From NCBI RefSeq assembly GCF_000430805.1, contig NZ_KE387260.1:172385-236384 (forward strand): a stretch of 64,000 bases of DNA, written 5' to 3'. This DNA is from Chitinilyticum aquatile DSM 21506. GTDB lineage: Bacteria; Pseudomonadota; Gammaproteobacteria; Burkholderiales; Chitinibacteraceae. The first letter of the stretch is position 1. Every line of letters begins with the position of its first letter. Positions 8,418 to 17,903 of the stretch are shown one piece after another. A program made the position numbers and the translations under genes. The notes below the pieces were generated by a model. It was not told the DNA's origin. It saw nothing but the letters and a program-made list of their open reading frames with translations, and did not search any database.

Positions 8418-11030
8418 TCAGAAGCGGGTCTTCAGCATGACTTTACCGCTATAACCGGATGCATCATTTCCTGATACGCTGCTTTGATAATTCAGCGACA
8501 CAGAAAAATCAGTGTCCCGGTTGATTTGCCCATCCACACCCACATCCAAACGGATGCGGGTTCCACTCAAATCTGAATGGAAGTTCACATCCCCCTGTGT
8601 CGGTGTGCTGAAATGGGTCGTCGGATCAGCCATGAATTCATGCACCAGACTGGGTTGCGCCCAAAGCATGAAGGAACGAGTGTCGAGGTTCTTTGCCAGA
8701 CGCAGGCCCAATCTCCCCTGCAGGCTATCCGCATCCTCAAAGCCGATCTCGGCTAAAGAATCATTGCCGCTCTTCAAATTCAGATGCTGATAGGTCAGCT
8801 GGAATTGCGGCTCGAGTGAAAACCCATCCCCATACGAATAGGAACGGAACGCTTCCAGGGAACCACCCCAAGACCAGCCATCCGTTTTGAAATGCAGGTC
8901 ATTCACCGAGTTGGACTTGATCTTGTTCCAGCCTGCCTGGATCGCACCATCAAGCGTCCATCCATTATTCCAGCTGCGGGTCCAATAGCCGCCAAGCGAA
9001 TAGCCATCCAGATTCACCGACCCGGCACGGCCGCCATCTTGGTGATCTACCTGCCCATTGTTCTGCCCAAGGGCAAAGTAAACCCCGGCCAGATCGGAAT
9101 AATCCCCGCTATTGTGCTGCGTAACATTTACACCGGCCTGAATCGCCGAGATATTGCTCTTGAAACGGGGCGATGCATCATCTGTACCGCCTGCCGCGCC
9201 ATCATGTTCCGCATGAACACCGATCACGCGCCCCCATGCAAGGCGGCTGTCTGCATTCACGCCCTCTCGGCTGCCATTGAGGCGGTCCCGCAAGCTGTCA
9301 AGCAGGACGTTGCCATACTGCAGGCCAAGCGATGGCATCGCAGAATCAAGCGACGTTTCAGCACGGTATGACTGCCGGCCCGCCTTATTGAAAGAGGAGA
9401 GATACCAGTCCTGCCCGATCTGGTTCAGCGAGTATTCATAAGCGCCAGCCAATACCGGCCTTGCCAGGAAAAAAGCCCCCGGGTCGGTTACGGCACCATT
9501 CAGTGTTTTCACCACATTGATGCCATTACCCGTGGTTGCATCACCCAAACCACCAGCATTGCGGATGGCTAGTTGTGTTGCGCCACTCGCTCTTCCTCCA
9601 TCAATGACCAGTTTGTCGCTCGCTGAACTGCTGTTTCCCAGCACGGCATTGAGAACAATCACAGCAGCACCGTCCCCCTGCAGGGATTTCATGGTCAATG
9701 TCTTGGGGATGAATGAAGCCGTTGTCGGCGCCTGAAAATCGACGACACCGGAAGAAAGCCTCAGCTGATCAACAGTCGAATCGTCTGTCATCGTCCAGCG
9801 TGAACCGGAATACATCACGTCCAGTGATACCGTATCGACTTTCCCGGTTAGCTGCGCCCCGCTATCCAGGCTTAGTCGGGAGCCCTGCTGGCCGGTTACC
9901 TTCCCCTTCAACGACGTATCTTTACCGATCAGCGACAACCAGCTGCCATCATTGATGATGGTTGGGCCGGTATAGGTCAGCAAACCACTTATCGTGAGCC
10001 CCCCTCCTCCGGCAAGTGTCAGGCTGCCAGTACCGGTAATATCAGCACCAAGCCCGCGACCATCGGCATAACTGAATATCAAATCACCATTGTTGATCAA
10101 TTTCGGATTGGGGTATAAGGCATTCCCGTAAACATTCCCAGAAATAAGCGTTTTTCCCTCAAGCAGGATCGCGCCGCCTGAACGAAATGAAATACCTCCT
10201 TTGGTGCTGATGGTTGTATCAACGAGCTTGCCGTCGTATACATCCAGCAAGCCATCCACATCGGTATATCTGGCCACCGCTCCGTCCATCAGTAGCATGC
10301 GGCCACTTTCTGTCACATGCGTTTGCACTGCGGTTCCCCCTTCTGCGAGCCATATCTCGCCACCAACCGTGCTTCGGTTCGCCGTGCCGTTCACCCACAC
10401 ATATAACTTACCTTCCTTCAGGATGGTCGTGTCGTTGGCACTCCCTACACTCGCAACCAAAGATCCCTTTTCCACTAGCACACTATTTGCTGTATGCGTG
10501 CTTGCATCGATGGAAAATTTCCCCAAAGAATTGACACCGAAAACATTGCTATCAGTAGAAAAATAGATGATTGCGCCGGAACTTTGGATAACATCAAGGG
10601 CCGTACCTCCCTTAGTCATCGATAATGTGCCATTCTCCTCAATTGTTATTCCAACAACAGGGTCGCCTTTGTAAACCGTCATAGTTTCGCCAGCACGGAT
10701 GACAGCCCTCAAAGCTTGCCCGCCTTTATAAGCAGGCAGAAATGTATTTGGATCAACCACGGTGTCAATTGCTTGCCCATCTGCACCAATATCGACACGA
10801 GCATCCCGAATCGTTATCCCCGATATTGTTGTTGAGGCACTCTGCTCGAGAGAGGAAACTGCGTTTGCCGACATGGGAAGTATCGCAACAAGCAAGGCCA
10901 ATCCAGTGATGCCAGTTCTTGGCCCGCGGGCTGTTTTACCCCTGGTTCTGGTCAGTTCGGAAACCGCAACCCATCCCTGCTGCAGGTCGCTCCACACCAG
11001 CTTGAAACTGCGATTCAATGAATTTGTCAT
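8418..11030 (-). CDS. Type V autotransporter adhesin-like protein
   Basis: An 870-residue outer-membrane/surface protein. The start at 11030 gives an extended signal peptide region at residues 1-27, with the characteristic K-L-V-W-S-D-x-x-x-x-W-V-A-V-S-E-L and basic R-T-R-G-K. A normal hydrophobic signal sequence follows (cleavage near S-A-N-A, about residue 55). The passenger (~58-590) is Gly/Ser/Thr-rich with repeated short strands (G-x-x-x-V, L-x-G-x-G-x-L), as expected of a right-handed beta-helix. The C-terminal ~270 residues form the beta-barrel translocator, with alternating aromatic strands and a final K-T-R-F. No protease motif is seen in the passenger. Codon use is less GC-rich than in the neighbours, and the locus is bracketed by a 40-bp direct repeat, suggesting acquisition. 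Confidence 0.9.
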   Translation of the reverse strand: MTNSLNRSFKLVWSDLQQGWVAVSELTRTRGKTARGPRTGITGLALLVAILPMSANAVSSLEQSASTTISGITIRDARVDIGADGQAIDTVVDPNTFLPAYKGGQALRAVIRAGETMTVYKGDPVVGITIEENGTLSMTKGGTALDVIQSSGAIIYFSTDSNVFGVNSLGKFSIDASTHTANSVLVEKGSLVASVGSANDTTILKEGKLYVWVNGTANRSTVGGEIWLAEGGTAVQTHVTESGRMLLMDGAVARYTDVDGLLDVYDGKLVDTTISTKGGISFRSGGAILLEGKTLISGNVYGNALYPNPKLINNGDLIFSYADGRGLGADITGTGSLTLAGGGGLTISGLLTYTGPTIINDGSWLSLIGKDTSLKGKVTGQQGSRLSLDSGAQLTGKVDTVSLDVMYSGSRWTMTDDSTVDQLRLSSGVVDFQAPTTASFIPKTLTMKSLQGDGAAVIVLNAVLGNSSSASDKLVIDGGRASGATQLAIRNAGGLGDATTGNGINVVKTLNGAVTDPGAFFLARPVLAGAYEYSLNQIGQDWYLSSFNKAGRQSYRAETSLDSAMPSLGLQYGNVLLDSLRDRLNGSREGVNADSRLAWGRVIGVHAEHDGAAGGTDDASPRFKSNISAIQAGVNVTQHNSGDYSDLAGVYFALGQNNGQVDHQDGGRAGSVNLDGYSLGGYWTRSWNNGWTLDGAIQAGWNKIKSNSVNDLHFKTDGWSWGGSLEAFRSYSYGDGFSLEPQFQLTYQHLNLKSGNDSLAEIGFEDADSLQGRLGLRLAKNLDTRSFMLWAQPSLVHEFMADPTTHFSTPTQGDVNFHSDLSGTRIRLDVGVDGQINRDTDFSVSLNYQSSVSGNDASGYSGKVMLKTRF

Positions 11031-11533
11031 GCATCTGCCTCTTTGGCACTGGACTGTAATCTGATGCAGCCGATCACTTTGCAGACAGCCTTTCGCTGCG
11101 CCAGCCATCAGCGTGCAACCCGAGGATACTCATATGGCCATCAGATCACACACTTACGTTTGTTGCAATGATTTCAAACAAACAAGGAAAGAAATTAACC
11201 TATCATCTTCCCCGCTCTAGAGCGGATACCCGCGCAGCAATTCCACCACCCCTGAAGGTCTTCCGTTAATCCGTTCTTGCGTGCTGTAATCTGACGATGA
11301 AATCGGCACCAGCTGGAAACGCCATGTGAAGTTGACCGCAAAATCGGATACCAAGCATCGCCAGATATACTGGTATACGGAGGTGTCAATGCAGGCGCAC
11401 GCAGTTAAACCCCAAAGCAGGACTTTCTGCGCTCCAGCGCAACAGCGCGGCTTTAGGCCGAGCTGCCAGCCCATGCCTATTACTTTCCTGCCGCCCTGCG
11501 GCACGCACTCCACTTGAATCAGGCGGGAAATCC
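11031..11533. other. Intergenic region upstream of the autotransporter
   Basis: About 500 bp between the divergent autotransporter gene and the gene at 11534. It is AT-richer than its surroundings. An inverted repeat GTTTGTT/AACAAAC flanks 11160-11188 and could be an operator or part of the autotransporter promoter. At 11389 an ATG preceded by GGAGGT (11379-11384) opens a 42-codon frame ending at 11517, just before the next gene; it could be a leader peptide but has no recognisable features. Nothing else is evident. Confidence 0.5.
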
Positions 11534-11567
11534 GTGAATTGCATTGCGGCCACATTATCGGCAGCCC
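11528..11567 (+). repeat. Direct repeat, second copy
   Basis: Partner of 8306-8345 (39 of 40 identical). It spans the translation start of the gene at 11534, so this copy is probably the original and the one at 8306 the duplicate. Confidence 0.85.
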
Positions 11568-12040
11568 TGTTCGGCTGCAACCTTGCCCATGCCCGCGTCG
11601 ATCCGGCCTATCTGGAAACGGCCGCAGCCACCGGTGGCGAGGTGATCGATGCACCACGCGCCGTCATGGCGGCCGGTGATGTGCCGCTGTCGCTGCAGCG
11701 CTACTTCGAGCACGTCGAGTTTGTCCGCCCGAGCAACAACCTCCTCACGCCGCATGTGATGGAAAAGCCGATCAGGCTGCTGCGCTCCGGCCCGCGCAAG
11801 CTGGAACTGCTGCTGCGTGACAAGAAGCAGTACATTCCCGCCGCCGTGCTGCTGCTGGATGCGCAAACGCAGGCCCCCGTCGCTGCCGCGCTGCCCTGCA
11901 AGGTCAGCGGCAAGAACGAGGTGTATTGCGAGGGAACGATCACGGTGCCGAAACACGCCTTCTACCTCGCCGTGCGCTACCCGACGCCATCGGGCGAGGT
12001 GCTGCGCATCCACGGTCGCAAATTCAAACCAGTCTGGTGA
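11534..12040 (+). CDS. Putative secreted protein of unknown function
   Basis: A 168-residue product read from a GTG with a modest purine-rich site (GGCGGGA) upstream. The first ~21 residues (M-N-C-I-A-A-T-L...A-H-A) look like a short signal peptide with cleavage after A-H-A, although the usual N-terminal basic residue is missing. The rest contains a central R-K-L-E-L-L-L-R-D-K-K segment and two Cys about 12 residues apart (P-C-K...V-Y-C) that could form a disulfide. No family is recognised. It lies 4 bp upstream of the DUF2520-type gene, so the two are probably cotranscribed. Its 5' end is duplicated at 8306. Confidence 0.7.
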   Translation: MNCIAATLSAALFGCNLAHARVDPAYLETAAATGGEVIDAPRAVMAAGDVPLSLQRYFEHVEFVRPSNNLLTPHVMEKPIRLLRSGPRKLELLLRDKKQYIPAAVLLLDAQTQAPVAAALPCKVSGKNEVYCEGTITVPKHAFYLAVRYPTPSGEVLRIHGRKFKPVW

Positions 12041-12044
12041 TTTC

Positions 12045-12941
12045 ATGCCCACCTTCAACCTCATCGGCCCCGGCCGGCTTGGCAAGACGCTGGCGCGCCT
12101 GCTGGTCGCCAGCGGCGATTACCAATTGCTCGGCATCGCCGGCGGAGCTTCGCCCGAGGCCGCGCGTGAATTCATCGGCGCGGGTGAAATCGGGACGCTG
12201 GCAACGCTGCCACCTGCCGATTTCTGGCTGATCGCTGTCCCCGACGGTGCCATTGCCGATGTGGCCAGGCAGCTGACGGCCGCCAGCGCGATTCGCCCCG
12301 GCGACGTGGTGTTCCACTGCAGCGGCGCGGGCGAGGCGGCGCTATTGGCACCGCTGCAGGCCAAAGGGGCCAAGATGGCCAGCCTGCACCCGGTGTTTTC
12401 CTTCGCCGATCCGGCGCTCGCCGCACAGACCTTTCCCGGCACGCGCTGCGCGCTGGAGGGCGATGCGCTGGCCTGCGAACGGCTGGAGGCGCTGGTACGA
12501 TCAATTGGCGGCGAGCCCTTCTGCCTCGCGCCCGGCGGCAAGGCGGCGTATCACGCGGCGCTGTGCGTGGCGTCGAATTATCTGGTGACGCTTAGCCAGC
12601 TCGCCCTCGATACGGCAGCGCTGGCCGGAATGAATGAAGCAGAAGCACTGCCGCTGCTGCACGGACTGATGACGCAGACGCTGGCGAATATTGGCCGGCT
12701 GGGCCCGGCGGCGGCGCTTACCGGGCCGATTGTGCGCGGCGACGCCGGGACGGTACAGAGCCACCTTCATGCCCTTGCTTCGACTGAACAGCTGTCCACC
12801 TGCTATACCCGGCTGGGAATTGCAACCTTGCCACTAGCACGCCAGCACCTGACTGACCAGCTCTACAGGCAGATGGTCGACACGCTGACATCCCAATCCG
12901 CTACCTCAGCAGGAATAGTGCTTGTACCACCGCGGCCATGA
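12045..12941 (+). CDS. Rossmann-fold/DUF2520 domain oxidoreductase-like protein
   Basis: A 298-residue cytoplasmic protein. The N-terminus carries a dinucleotide-binding pattern (N-L-I-G-P-G-R-L-G, residues ~4-12) typical of the F420/NADP or ProC-like Rossmann fold. About residues 1-120 form this domain, with the S-G-A and S-L-H-P-V-F-S-F motifs usual for the family. The C-terminal helical DUF2520 part (~125-280) contains G-G-K-A-A-Y-H-A-A-L-C-V-A-S-N-Y. The family resembles ProC/ketopantoate-type reductases, but its substrate is not established. The ATG at 12045 is 4 bp after the upstream stop. No terminator is visible downstream. Confidence 0.88.
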   Translation: MPTFNLIGPGRLGKTLARLLVASGDYQLLGIAGGASPEAAREFIGAGEIGTLATLPPADFWLIAVPDGAIADVARQLTAASAIRPGDVVFHCSGAGEAALLAPLQAKGAKMASLHPVFSFADPALAAQTFPGTRCALEGDALACERLEALVRSIGGEPFCLAPGGKAAYHAALCVASNYLVTLSQLALDTAALAGMNEAEALPLLHGLMTQTLANIGRLGPAAALTGPIVRGDAGTVQSHLHALASTEQLSTCYTRLGIATLPLARQHLTDQLYRQMVDTLTSQSATSAGIVLVPPRP

Positions 12942-13024
12942 AATCACCAAACCCATAATGATTGAAAGCCTAAGGAAAGTCCTGCTACAGTAATTCATCT
13001 GTTTCTCCCTCTCGGGACCACATC

Positions 13025-14140
13025 ATGCGACTTGTGCTTCTTTTTCTCAGTACCGTATTGCTTGCACCTATTTCTACGGCATTTGCCACCAGCGAAACCG
13101 ATGCACGCGCACTGATTGTCAATGAATTCCGCTTCTTGATGAGCAAGCGTGACTTTGCTGCCGTTGAGAAGTTTTACAGCCCTTTCCTGCTGCCAAATAT
13201 CCGCACACCTAGCGGAATCTGGAAGCTATCGGTTGTAGAAGGAGACATGGGGAATCAGTTTTACAATCGCCAGGGCAGCACCTACTGGGCACAAAAGGAA
13301 GAATTCCTGACCGAATGGCGCATGGCTTTTCCCAAGTCAACGGCAGCAGCAATCTATGCAGCCGAGATGTATAACATTCAGGCATGGGATATCCGCGGCA
13401 GCGGAATGGCAAACACCGTCGCCGAAGCAAAGTGGCCAGCAGTGCATCAGATGGCAGGCAAGGCCCGCAAGGAACTGGAGCAACTTGGCGAAACGGGAAA
13501 ACGCACACCGTGGTGGTACAGCAGGATGCTGGAAATTGCATTACTGGCCAATGATGGCGGTGTAGCTGAACGCAAGGCGATTGCACTGGAAGGCATAAAA
13601 CGGCACCCTGGCTACTATCCGATTTACTTTGGCGCCATTTACGGCTTGACCCCGAAATGGGGAGGCAGTTATGAGGAAATCGACCGATTCATAGAAGGAG
13701 CGGTCAAGAACCCCGCCAACAAGGACGGCATCAGCCTTTATGCCCGTGCTTACTGGTATCTCGACCAAGCTCAGACCAAAGGAGAGCTGTTCAAGCTGAG
13801 CAAGGCTAGATGGCCATTGATGAAGCCGGCTTTCGACGATCTGCTGAAACGCTATTCGAGTGCTTGGAATATGTCGGCCTACGCCTATTTCGCCTGCCAG
13901 GCGGAAGATTACGCTGTGGCCGAGCAGTTACTGAACAGACTGGGCAATCAGTTGGATCTGAGTGCCTGGAGTGACCGCAGTGGTGCCGAAGGCGCCTACA
14001 ACATTTGCAAGGCCAATATCGAACAGCAGGCCATGGATCCTGCCGAGCGGAAGCGACTGGATGAACAGGCCCAGCAGGATGCAAAAAGCGCAATCGAATC
14101 CATCAAGAAGCGCAGCCAGAACAAGGATCTGGACCTGTAA
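13025..14140 (+). CDS. Secreted DUF4034-like protein
   Basis: A 371-residue protein with a clear signal peptide (M-R-L-V-L-L-F-L..., cleavage near A-F-A, residue ~22). The mature part is helical and resembles DUF4034 proteins: A-W-D-I-R-G-S-G-M-A-N-T-V, then T-P-W-W-Y-S-R-M-L-E-I-A, H-P-G-Y-Y-P-I-Y, and L-T-P-K-W-G-G-S. The spacing is reminiscent of TPR/Sel1-type repeats. The C-terminus is charged and helical. Function unknown. The sequence is somewhat less GC-rich than its neighbours. It is 29 bp upstream of the DinB gene on the same strand. Confidence 0.75.
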   Translation: MRLVLLFLSTVLLAPISTAFATSETDARALIVNEFRFLMSKRDFAAVEKFYSPFLLPNIRTPSGIWKLSVVEGDMGNQFYNRQGSTYWAQKEEFLTEWRMAFPKSTAAAIYAAEMYNIQAWDIRGSGMANTVAEAKWPAVHQMAGKARKELEQLGETGKRTPWWYSRMLEIALLANDGGVAERKAIALEGIKRHPGYYPIYFGAIYGLTPKWGGSYEEIDRFIEGAVKNPANKDGISLYARAYWYLDQAQTKGELFKLSKARWPLMKPAFDDLLKRYSSAWNMSAYAYFACQAEDYAVAEQLLNRLGNQLDLSAWSDRSGAEGAYNICKANIEQQAMDPAERKRLDEQAQQDAKSAIESIKKRSQNKDLDL

Positions 14141-14169
14141 GCGAAAAAATCTCCGCATGAGGAATTTGC

Positions 14170-14676
14170 ATGTTCAACGGCACAATGCCGCAGCTGATGG
14201 CGGCCTACAACCAGTGGCAGAACGCGAAGCTGTTCGACGCCTGTCTGCAGCTCGGTGACGACGAGCGCAAGGCCGATCGCGGCGCGTTTTTCCAGTCCAT
14301 CCATCACACGCTCAATCACATCCTCTGGGCCGACCTGAACTGGATGGAGCGCTTTACCGGAATCAAACCCGAACTGCCGCCGCTGGGCGAGGACATTCAC
14401 GCCGATTTCGCCGCACTGCACGCGGCGCGGCTGGAGCTGGACGCACGCATCGTCGCCTGGGCCGATGGCCTGAGCAGCGAGTGGCTGAATGAGCCGGTGA
14501 CCTGGAGCAGCGTGCTCTACAAATTCACCCAGACCATCCCGCGCTGGGTACAGGTGCAGCACTTCTTCAATCACCAGACGCACCACCGCGCCCAGGTGGG
14601 CACGCTACTGATGCAGGCCGGCATCGACATCGGCATCACCGATCTGCCGATGCTGCCGCTGCTCATGCCAGACTGA
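14170..14676 (+). CDS. DinB family protein
   Basis: A 168-residue cytoplasmic four-helix bundle. The three metal-binding histidine positions of DinB-like proteins are visible: H-H-T-L-N-H at residues ~45-50 and N-H-Q-T-H-H-R in the C-terminal third. Members bind a divalent metal; some act as thiol transferases, but most have no assigned role, and I infer no substrate here. The gene is convergent with the chemoreceptor gene, with only 4 bp between the stops and no terminator between them. Confidence 0.9.
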   Translation: MFNGTMPQLMAAYNQWQNAKLFDACLQLGDDERKADRGAFFQSIHHTLNHILWADLNWMERFTGIKPELPPLGEDIHADFAALHAARLELDARIVAWADGLSSEWLNEPVTWSSVLYKFTQTIPRWVQVQHFFNHQTHHRAQVGTLLMQAGIDIGITDLPMLPLLMPD

Positions 14677-14680
14677 TTGC

Positions 14681-17122
14681 TCAGGCTGGCCGCACCTGAA
14701 GGCTGACTGCCGGCACGGGCAAGGCCGCGCGGCGGAGCAGACTGGCCGCGGCTTGCGAGCCCGTACCGGCGAGCTTGAACACACTCACCGATTCGGCCAG
14801 TGATTCAGCCTGCTGGCGCAGCGATTCCGCGGCGGCGGCGGCTTCTTCCACCAGCGCGGCATTCTGCTGCGTGGCTTCGTCCATCTGCGTGACCGCCTGA
14901 TTGACCTGGCCGATACCCGCGCTCTGCTCGTTCGATGCGGCGGCAATTTCACCAATCAGCAACTTGACCTTGTCGATACTGGCCTCGACGCGCTGCATGG
15001 TGGTACCGGCCAGGCGCACGCGCTCGCTGCCCCGGGCCACTTCATTGCCCGATGCGCTGATCAGGTCCTTGATTTCCTTGGCGGCCACGGCCGAGCGTTG
15101 TGCGAGGCTGCGCACCTCGGCGGCGACCACGGCAAAGCCGCGTCCCTGCTCGCCGGCACGCGCCGCCTCGACGGCCGCATTGAGCGCCAGGATATTGGTC
15201 TGGAAGGCGATGCCGTCGATCACGGCAATGATGTCGGACATGCGTTTTGATGCCTGCTCGATGGCCTGCATGGTCTGCACCACCTCGCCCACTTCCGCCG
15301 CCCCTTCGCCGGCGATGCGGGCCGATTCCTGCGCCTCGCGACTCGCCAGGCGCGCGTTCTCGGCATTCTGCTTCACCGTGCCGGTGAGCTCCTCGCTGCT
15401 GGCGGCGGTTTCTTCGAGATTGGCAGCCTGGGCTTCAGTGCGCTGCGACAGGTCGGCATTGCCCTGCGCAATTTCGCCGGAGGCCTGGCGGATCACTGCC
15501 ACGGCCTCCTGGATGCCACCCACCAGCCCGCGCAGATTCTCGACCGTGCTGTTCACCGCTTCGCCGGTTTCGCCGAAGAGGCCGGGATAATTACGCTCGA
15601 TGCGCTGCGTGAGGTCACCATCGGCCAGCGCCTGCACGACACGCATCACGTCGCGCAGGCCGGTATCGGTCATGCTGGAGAGTTCATTGAGTTGGCTGGC
15701 GAGCCGCAAGGTGAAGCCCTGCCGGCCTTCGACAGTCAGGCGCTGACCGAAATCGCCCTGCCGTGCCGCTGCGCTGACTACCCGCTCGACATCGGCGATG
15801 ATGGCCGTCAGTGCAGCAACGGTGGCGTTCACGCCGTCCGCGGTGCAGCCGAACAGTCCGGGATAGCTGGCGGTGATGGTCTGGCCGAGATCGCCGCGTG
15901 CCAGCGCTTCGGATACGCGCAGTACATCGTTGAAACCGACATCGCAGGTGTCAATCAGGCGGTTCAGATTGTCCAGCATGCTGCGGAACATGTACTGGTA
16001 GTGCTCCGCATCGCAGCGTTCGGCGAAATTGCCGCTGGCACCGGCTTCGGCCAGACGCTGGATGTCGCTGCTGATGGCCAGCAGTGCGCGTTTGACTTCG
16101 GCAATGCTGGCGGTAATCTGCGCCTTCTCGCCCGGCAGCTGCGGCATGTCGGCGCTGAAATCGCCCTGCGCGTAGCGGGCAATCACTCCGATGGCGGTCT
16201 GCGTGGTCTGCAGGTGATCTTCCACCAGCGCGTTCACCTGCCCGGCCATCACGCCAAACGTACCCGGATAGTGTGCGGCATCCATGCGCGAGCTGACCTG
16301 TCCGACGGCATGTGCGGCGGCCATGTCCTGCTGGGCAGCGACAAAGCCGTTGATCGACTGCTGCATCTGCTGCATGGCCTCCAGCAGCAGACCGGTTTCG
16401 TCACGCCGGCGTACGGTGATGATATTGTCCAGCCGTCCGCCGGCAATATTGCGGGCCACTGCTACCGCATCACCCAGCGGAACGGAAATCGCGCGGATCA
16501 GCAGCCAGCCCGAGCCGATGGCCAGCAGCAGGCCGGCACCGATCAGCAGCAGCGACAGCTGGCGCACCTGCTCGAAAGCCTGCTGCGAGGCCAGGTATTC
16601 GGCCTTGGCCACAGCCAGCTGCAGATTCATCAGCTCGCCGATCTTGCCGCCAATGGGATCGATCACGGCGTACAGGGGGCCATCGAATTCGCCCAGCTGA
16701 CCAGCCACATTGCCGGGATGCGCCTCAAGAAACTGCCGCAGGCCGGCCACACCGGCATTGGCCGCCGTATAGAGGCGTTCGGCCTCGCTGGCCAGCCTGG
16801 CTTCCTCGGGGGTCAGCGTGGTTGACATGTAAGCGCGCCATTCGCGCTCGATCGCGGCACTGGCTTCGTTCACCTGCCGCAGCGTCGTACCGGAATCCTG
16901 CAGGCCGGCATTGGCCTTGTTGACCGCATCGATGACGGCAACGGCGTAGGCATCCGAAATCAGCTTGAGCTGCTGCAGTGGCACCACACGGTCTTCATAA
17001 ACGGTCTTGAGGGAGGCATTGCTGCCCGCCAGGCTGTTAACACCCATGAAGCCGATGCCCAGTAACAGAACAGCCATCAAGGCAATGGTTGCCACAAGAC
17101 GCATCCGGATGGTGAGCAGCAT
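14681..17122 (-). CDS. Methyl-accepting chemotaxis protein with several HAMP-like domains
   Basis: An 813-residue inner-membrane chemoreceptor. TM1 is at ~8-28, followed by a periplasmic four-helix ligand-binding domain of ~155 residues and TM2 at ~189-210. A HAMP domain follows, then at least two further HAMP-like repeats, each with L-x-x-G-D-L-x-Q-x-I and Y-P-G-L-F-G. The signalling domain has the highly conserved hairpin tip [24 protein letters not shown], methylation helices on either side, and a C-terminus without the N-W-E-T-F CheR/CheB tether. It sends ligand information to CheA/CheW. No che genes are in the window. Confidence 0.95.
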   Translation of the reverse strand: MLLTIRMRLVATIALMAVLLLGIGFMGVNSLAGSNASLKTVYEDRVVPLQQLKLISDAYAVAVIDAVNKANAGLQDSGTTLRQVNEASAAIEREWRAYMSTTLTPEEARLASEAERLYTAANAGVAGLRQFLEAHPGNVAGQLGEFDGPLYAVIDPIGGKIGELMNLQLAVAKAEYLASQQAFEQVRQLSLLLIGAGLLLAIGSGWLLIRAISVPLGDAVAVARNIAGGRLDNIITVRRRDETGLLLEAMQQMQQSINGFVAAQQDMAAAHAVGQVSSRMDAAHYPGTFGVMAGQVNALVEDHLQTTQTAIGVIARYAQGDFSADMPQLPGEKAQITASIAEVKRALLAISSDIQRLAEAGASGNFAERCDAEHYQYMFRSMLDNLNRLIDTCDVGFNDVLRVSEALARGDLGQTITASYPGLFGCTADGVNATVAALTAIIADVERVVSAAARQGDFGQRLTVEGRQGFTLRLASQLNELSSMTDTGLRDVMRVVQALADGDLTQRIERNYPGLFGETGEAVNSTVENLRGLVGGIQEAVAVIRQASGEIAQGNADLSQRTEAQAANLEETAASSEELTGTVKQNAENARLASREAQESARIAGEGAAEVGEVVQTMQAIEQASKRMSDIIAVIDGIAFQTNILALNAAVEAARAGEQGRGFAVVAAEVRSLAQRSAVAAKEIKDLISASGNEVARGSERVRLAGTTMQRVEASIDKVKLLIGEIAAASNEQSAGIGQVNQAVTQMDEATQQNAALVEEAAAAAESLRQQAESLAESVSVFKLAGTGSQAAASLLRRAALPVPAVSLQVRPA

Positions 17123-17283
17123 GCTGAACCCCTCGCAATTTTAACATCACAGTTACACAAAGCTGTCTGAAATAGGCAGCATTACCATGATTAGCACAGC
17201 AGGGGGCAATATCAACACCACTTGTCATTTCCGCCATGTCGGCGGCATTGAGTGACTGCGGGCAGATCAATATACCAATGCAC

Positions 17284-17330
17284 GGATATCTGCACAGCCC
17301 AATACAGACAATGACCAGGGCCACATACCC
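17284..17330. repeat. Degenerate 49-bp dyad element
   Basis: A 47-bp segment that starts GGATAT, has AGCC near the expected place and ends ATACCC, but lacks the GGCT inner arm and is 2 bp short. It lies between the hemG stop and the chemoreceptor start (both minus strand). A weak call. Confidence 0.4.
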
Positions 17331-17344
17331 ACAGAAAACAGGAA

Positions 17345-17893
17345 TCAGCGCGCCGGCATGGCTGCTTGCCAGTAGCCGGCCGACCACTGCGCGAGCGCCT
17401 CCCAGTCGGTGTAGTCACGCACGGTTGCACGCGTCACGGGTGAACCGGTCAGGCGCATGATGAGTTGCAGGATGAGCTGCTGCCAGCGCGGATAGGCCGG
17501 CATGGCCAGCGCTCCGGCCACGGCGATGCAGCGGGCGGGCTGCCAATCCAGCGTGACCAGCAGCTTGCGCAGGTAGGGATTGCCGCTGGGCGTGTCCTTG
17601 CCCGGCTTGCGCGCGACGAGATTCACACCGACCAGTGCTACATCGAGTGTGGCCAGCTGCGCGCGATACTGGCGCACGAAGGCAGTCAGCGCGGGCGGGA
17701 AATGGCCGTAGCGCACGCTGGCGACAATCAGGATGCGTTCGTAGGCAACCAGTGGCAACGACGGCTGCGGCACGCCGGCCAGTAGATCATGCCATTCGCA
17801 CTCGGGCGGGACGGGCGACTGTGCAAGGATGAAATCGGCGATGCGCCGGGTGTGGCCGTGGCGTGTGGCCAGCAGCACCAGTACCCTGCTCAT
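17345..17893 (-). CDS. hemG: HemG-type protoporphyrinogen oxidase (flavodoxin family)
   Basis: A 182-residue protein with a flavodoxin-like FMN site at the N-terminus (L-A-T-R-H-G-H-T-R-R-I, residues ~8-18). A-S-V-R-Y-G-H-F follows at ~58-65, and the C-terminus has the R-D-Y-T-D-W-E pattern typical of HemG. The family uses FMN and the quinone pool to oxidise protoporphyrinogen IX to protoporphyrin IX, the penultimate step of haem synthesis, and can work without oxygen. It starts 10 bp after the ftsX stop on the same strand, so it may be the last gene of the ftsY-ftsE-ftsX operon. Confidence 0.88.
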   Translation of the reverse strand: MSRVLVLLATRHGHTRRIADFILAQSPVPPECEWHDLLAGVPQPSLPLVAYERILIVASVRYGHFPPALTAFVRQYRAQLATLDVALVGVNLVARKPGKDTPSGNPYLRKLLVTLDWQPARCIAVAGALAMPAYPRWQQLILQLIMRLTGSPVTRATVRDYTDWEALAQWSAGYWQAAMPAR

Positions 17894-17903
17894 CCGGTTT
17901 GAC

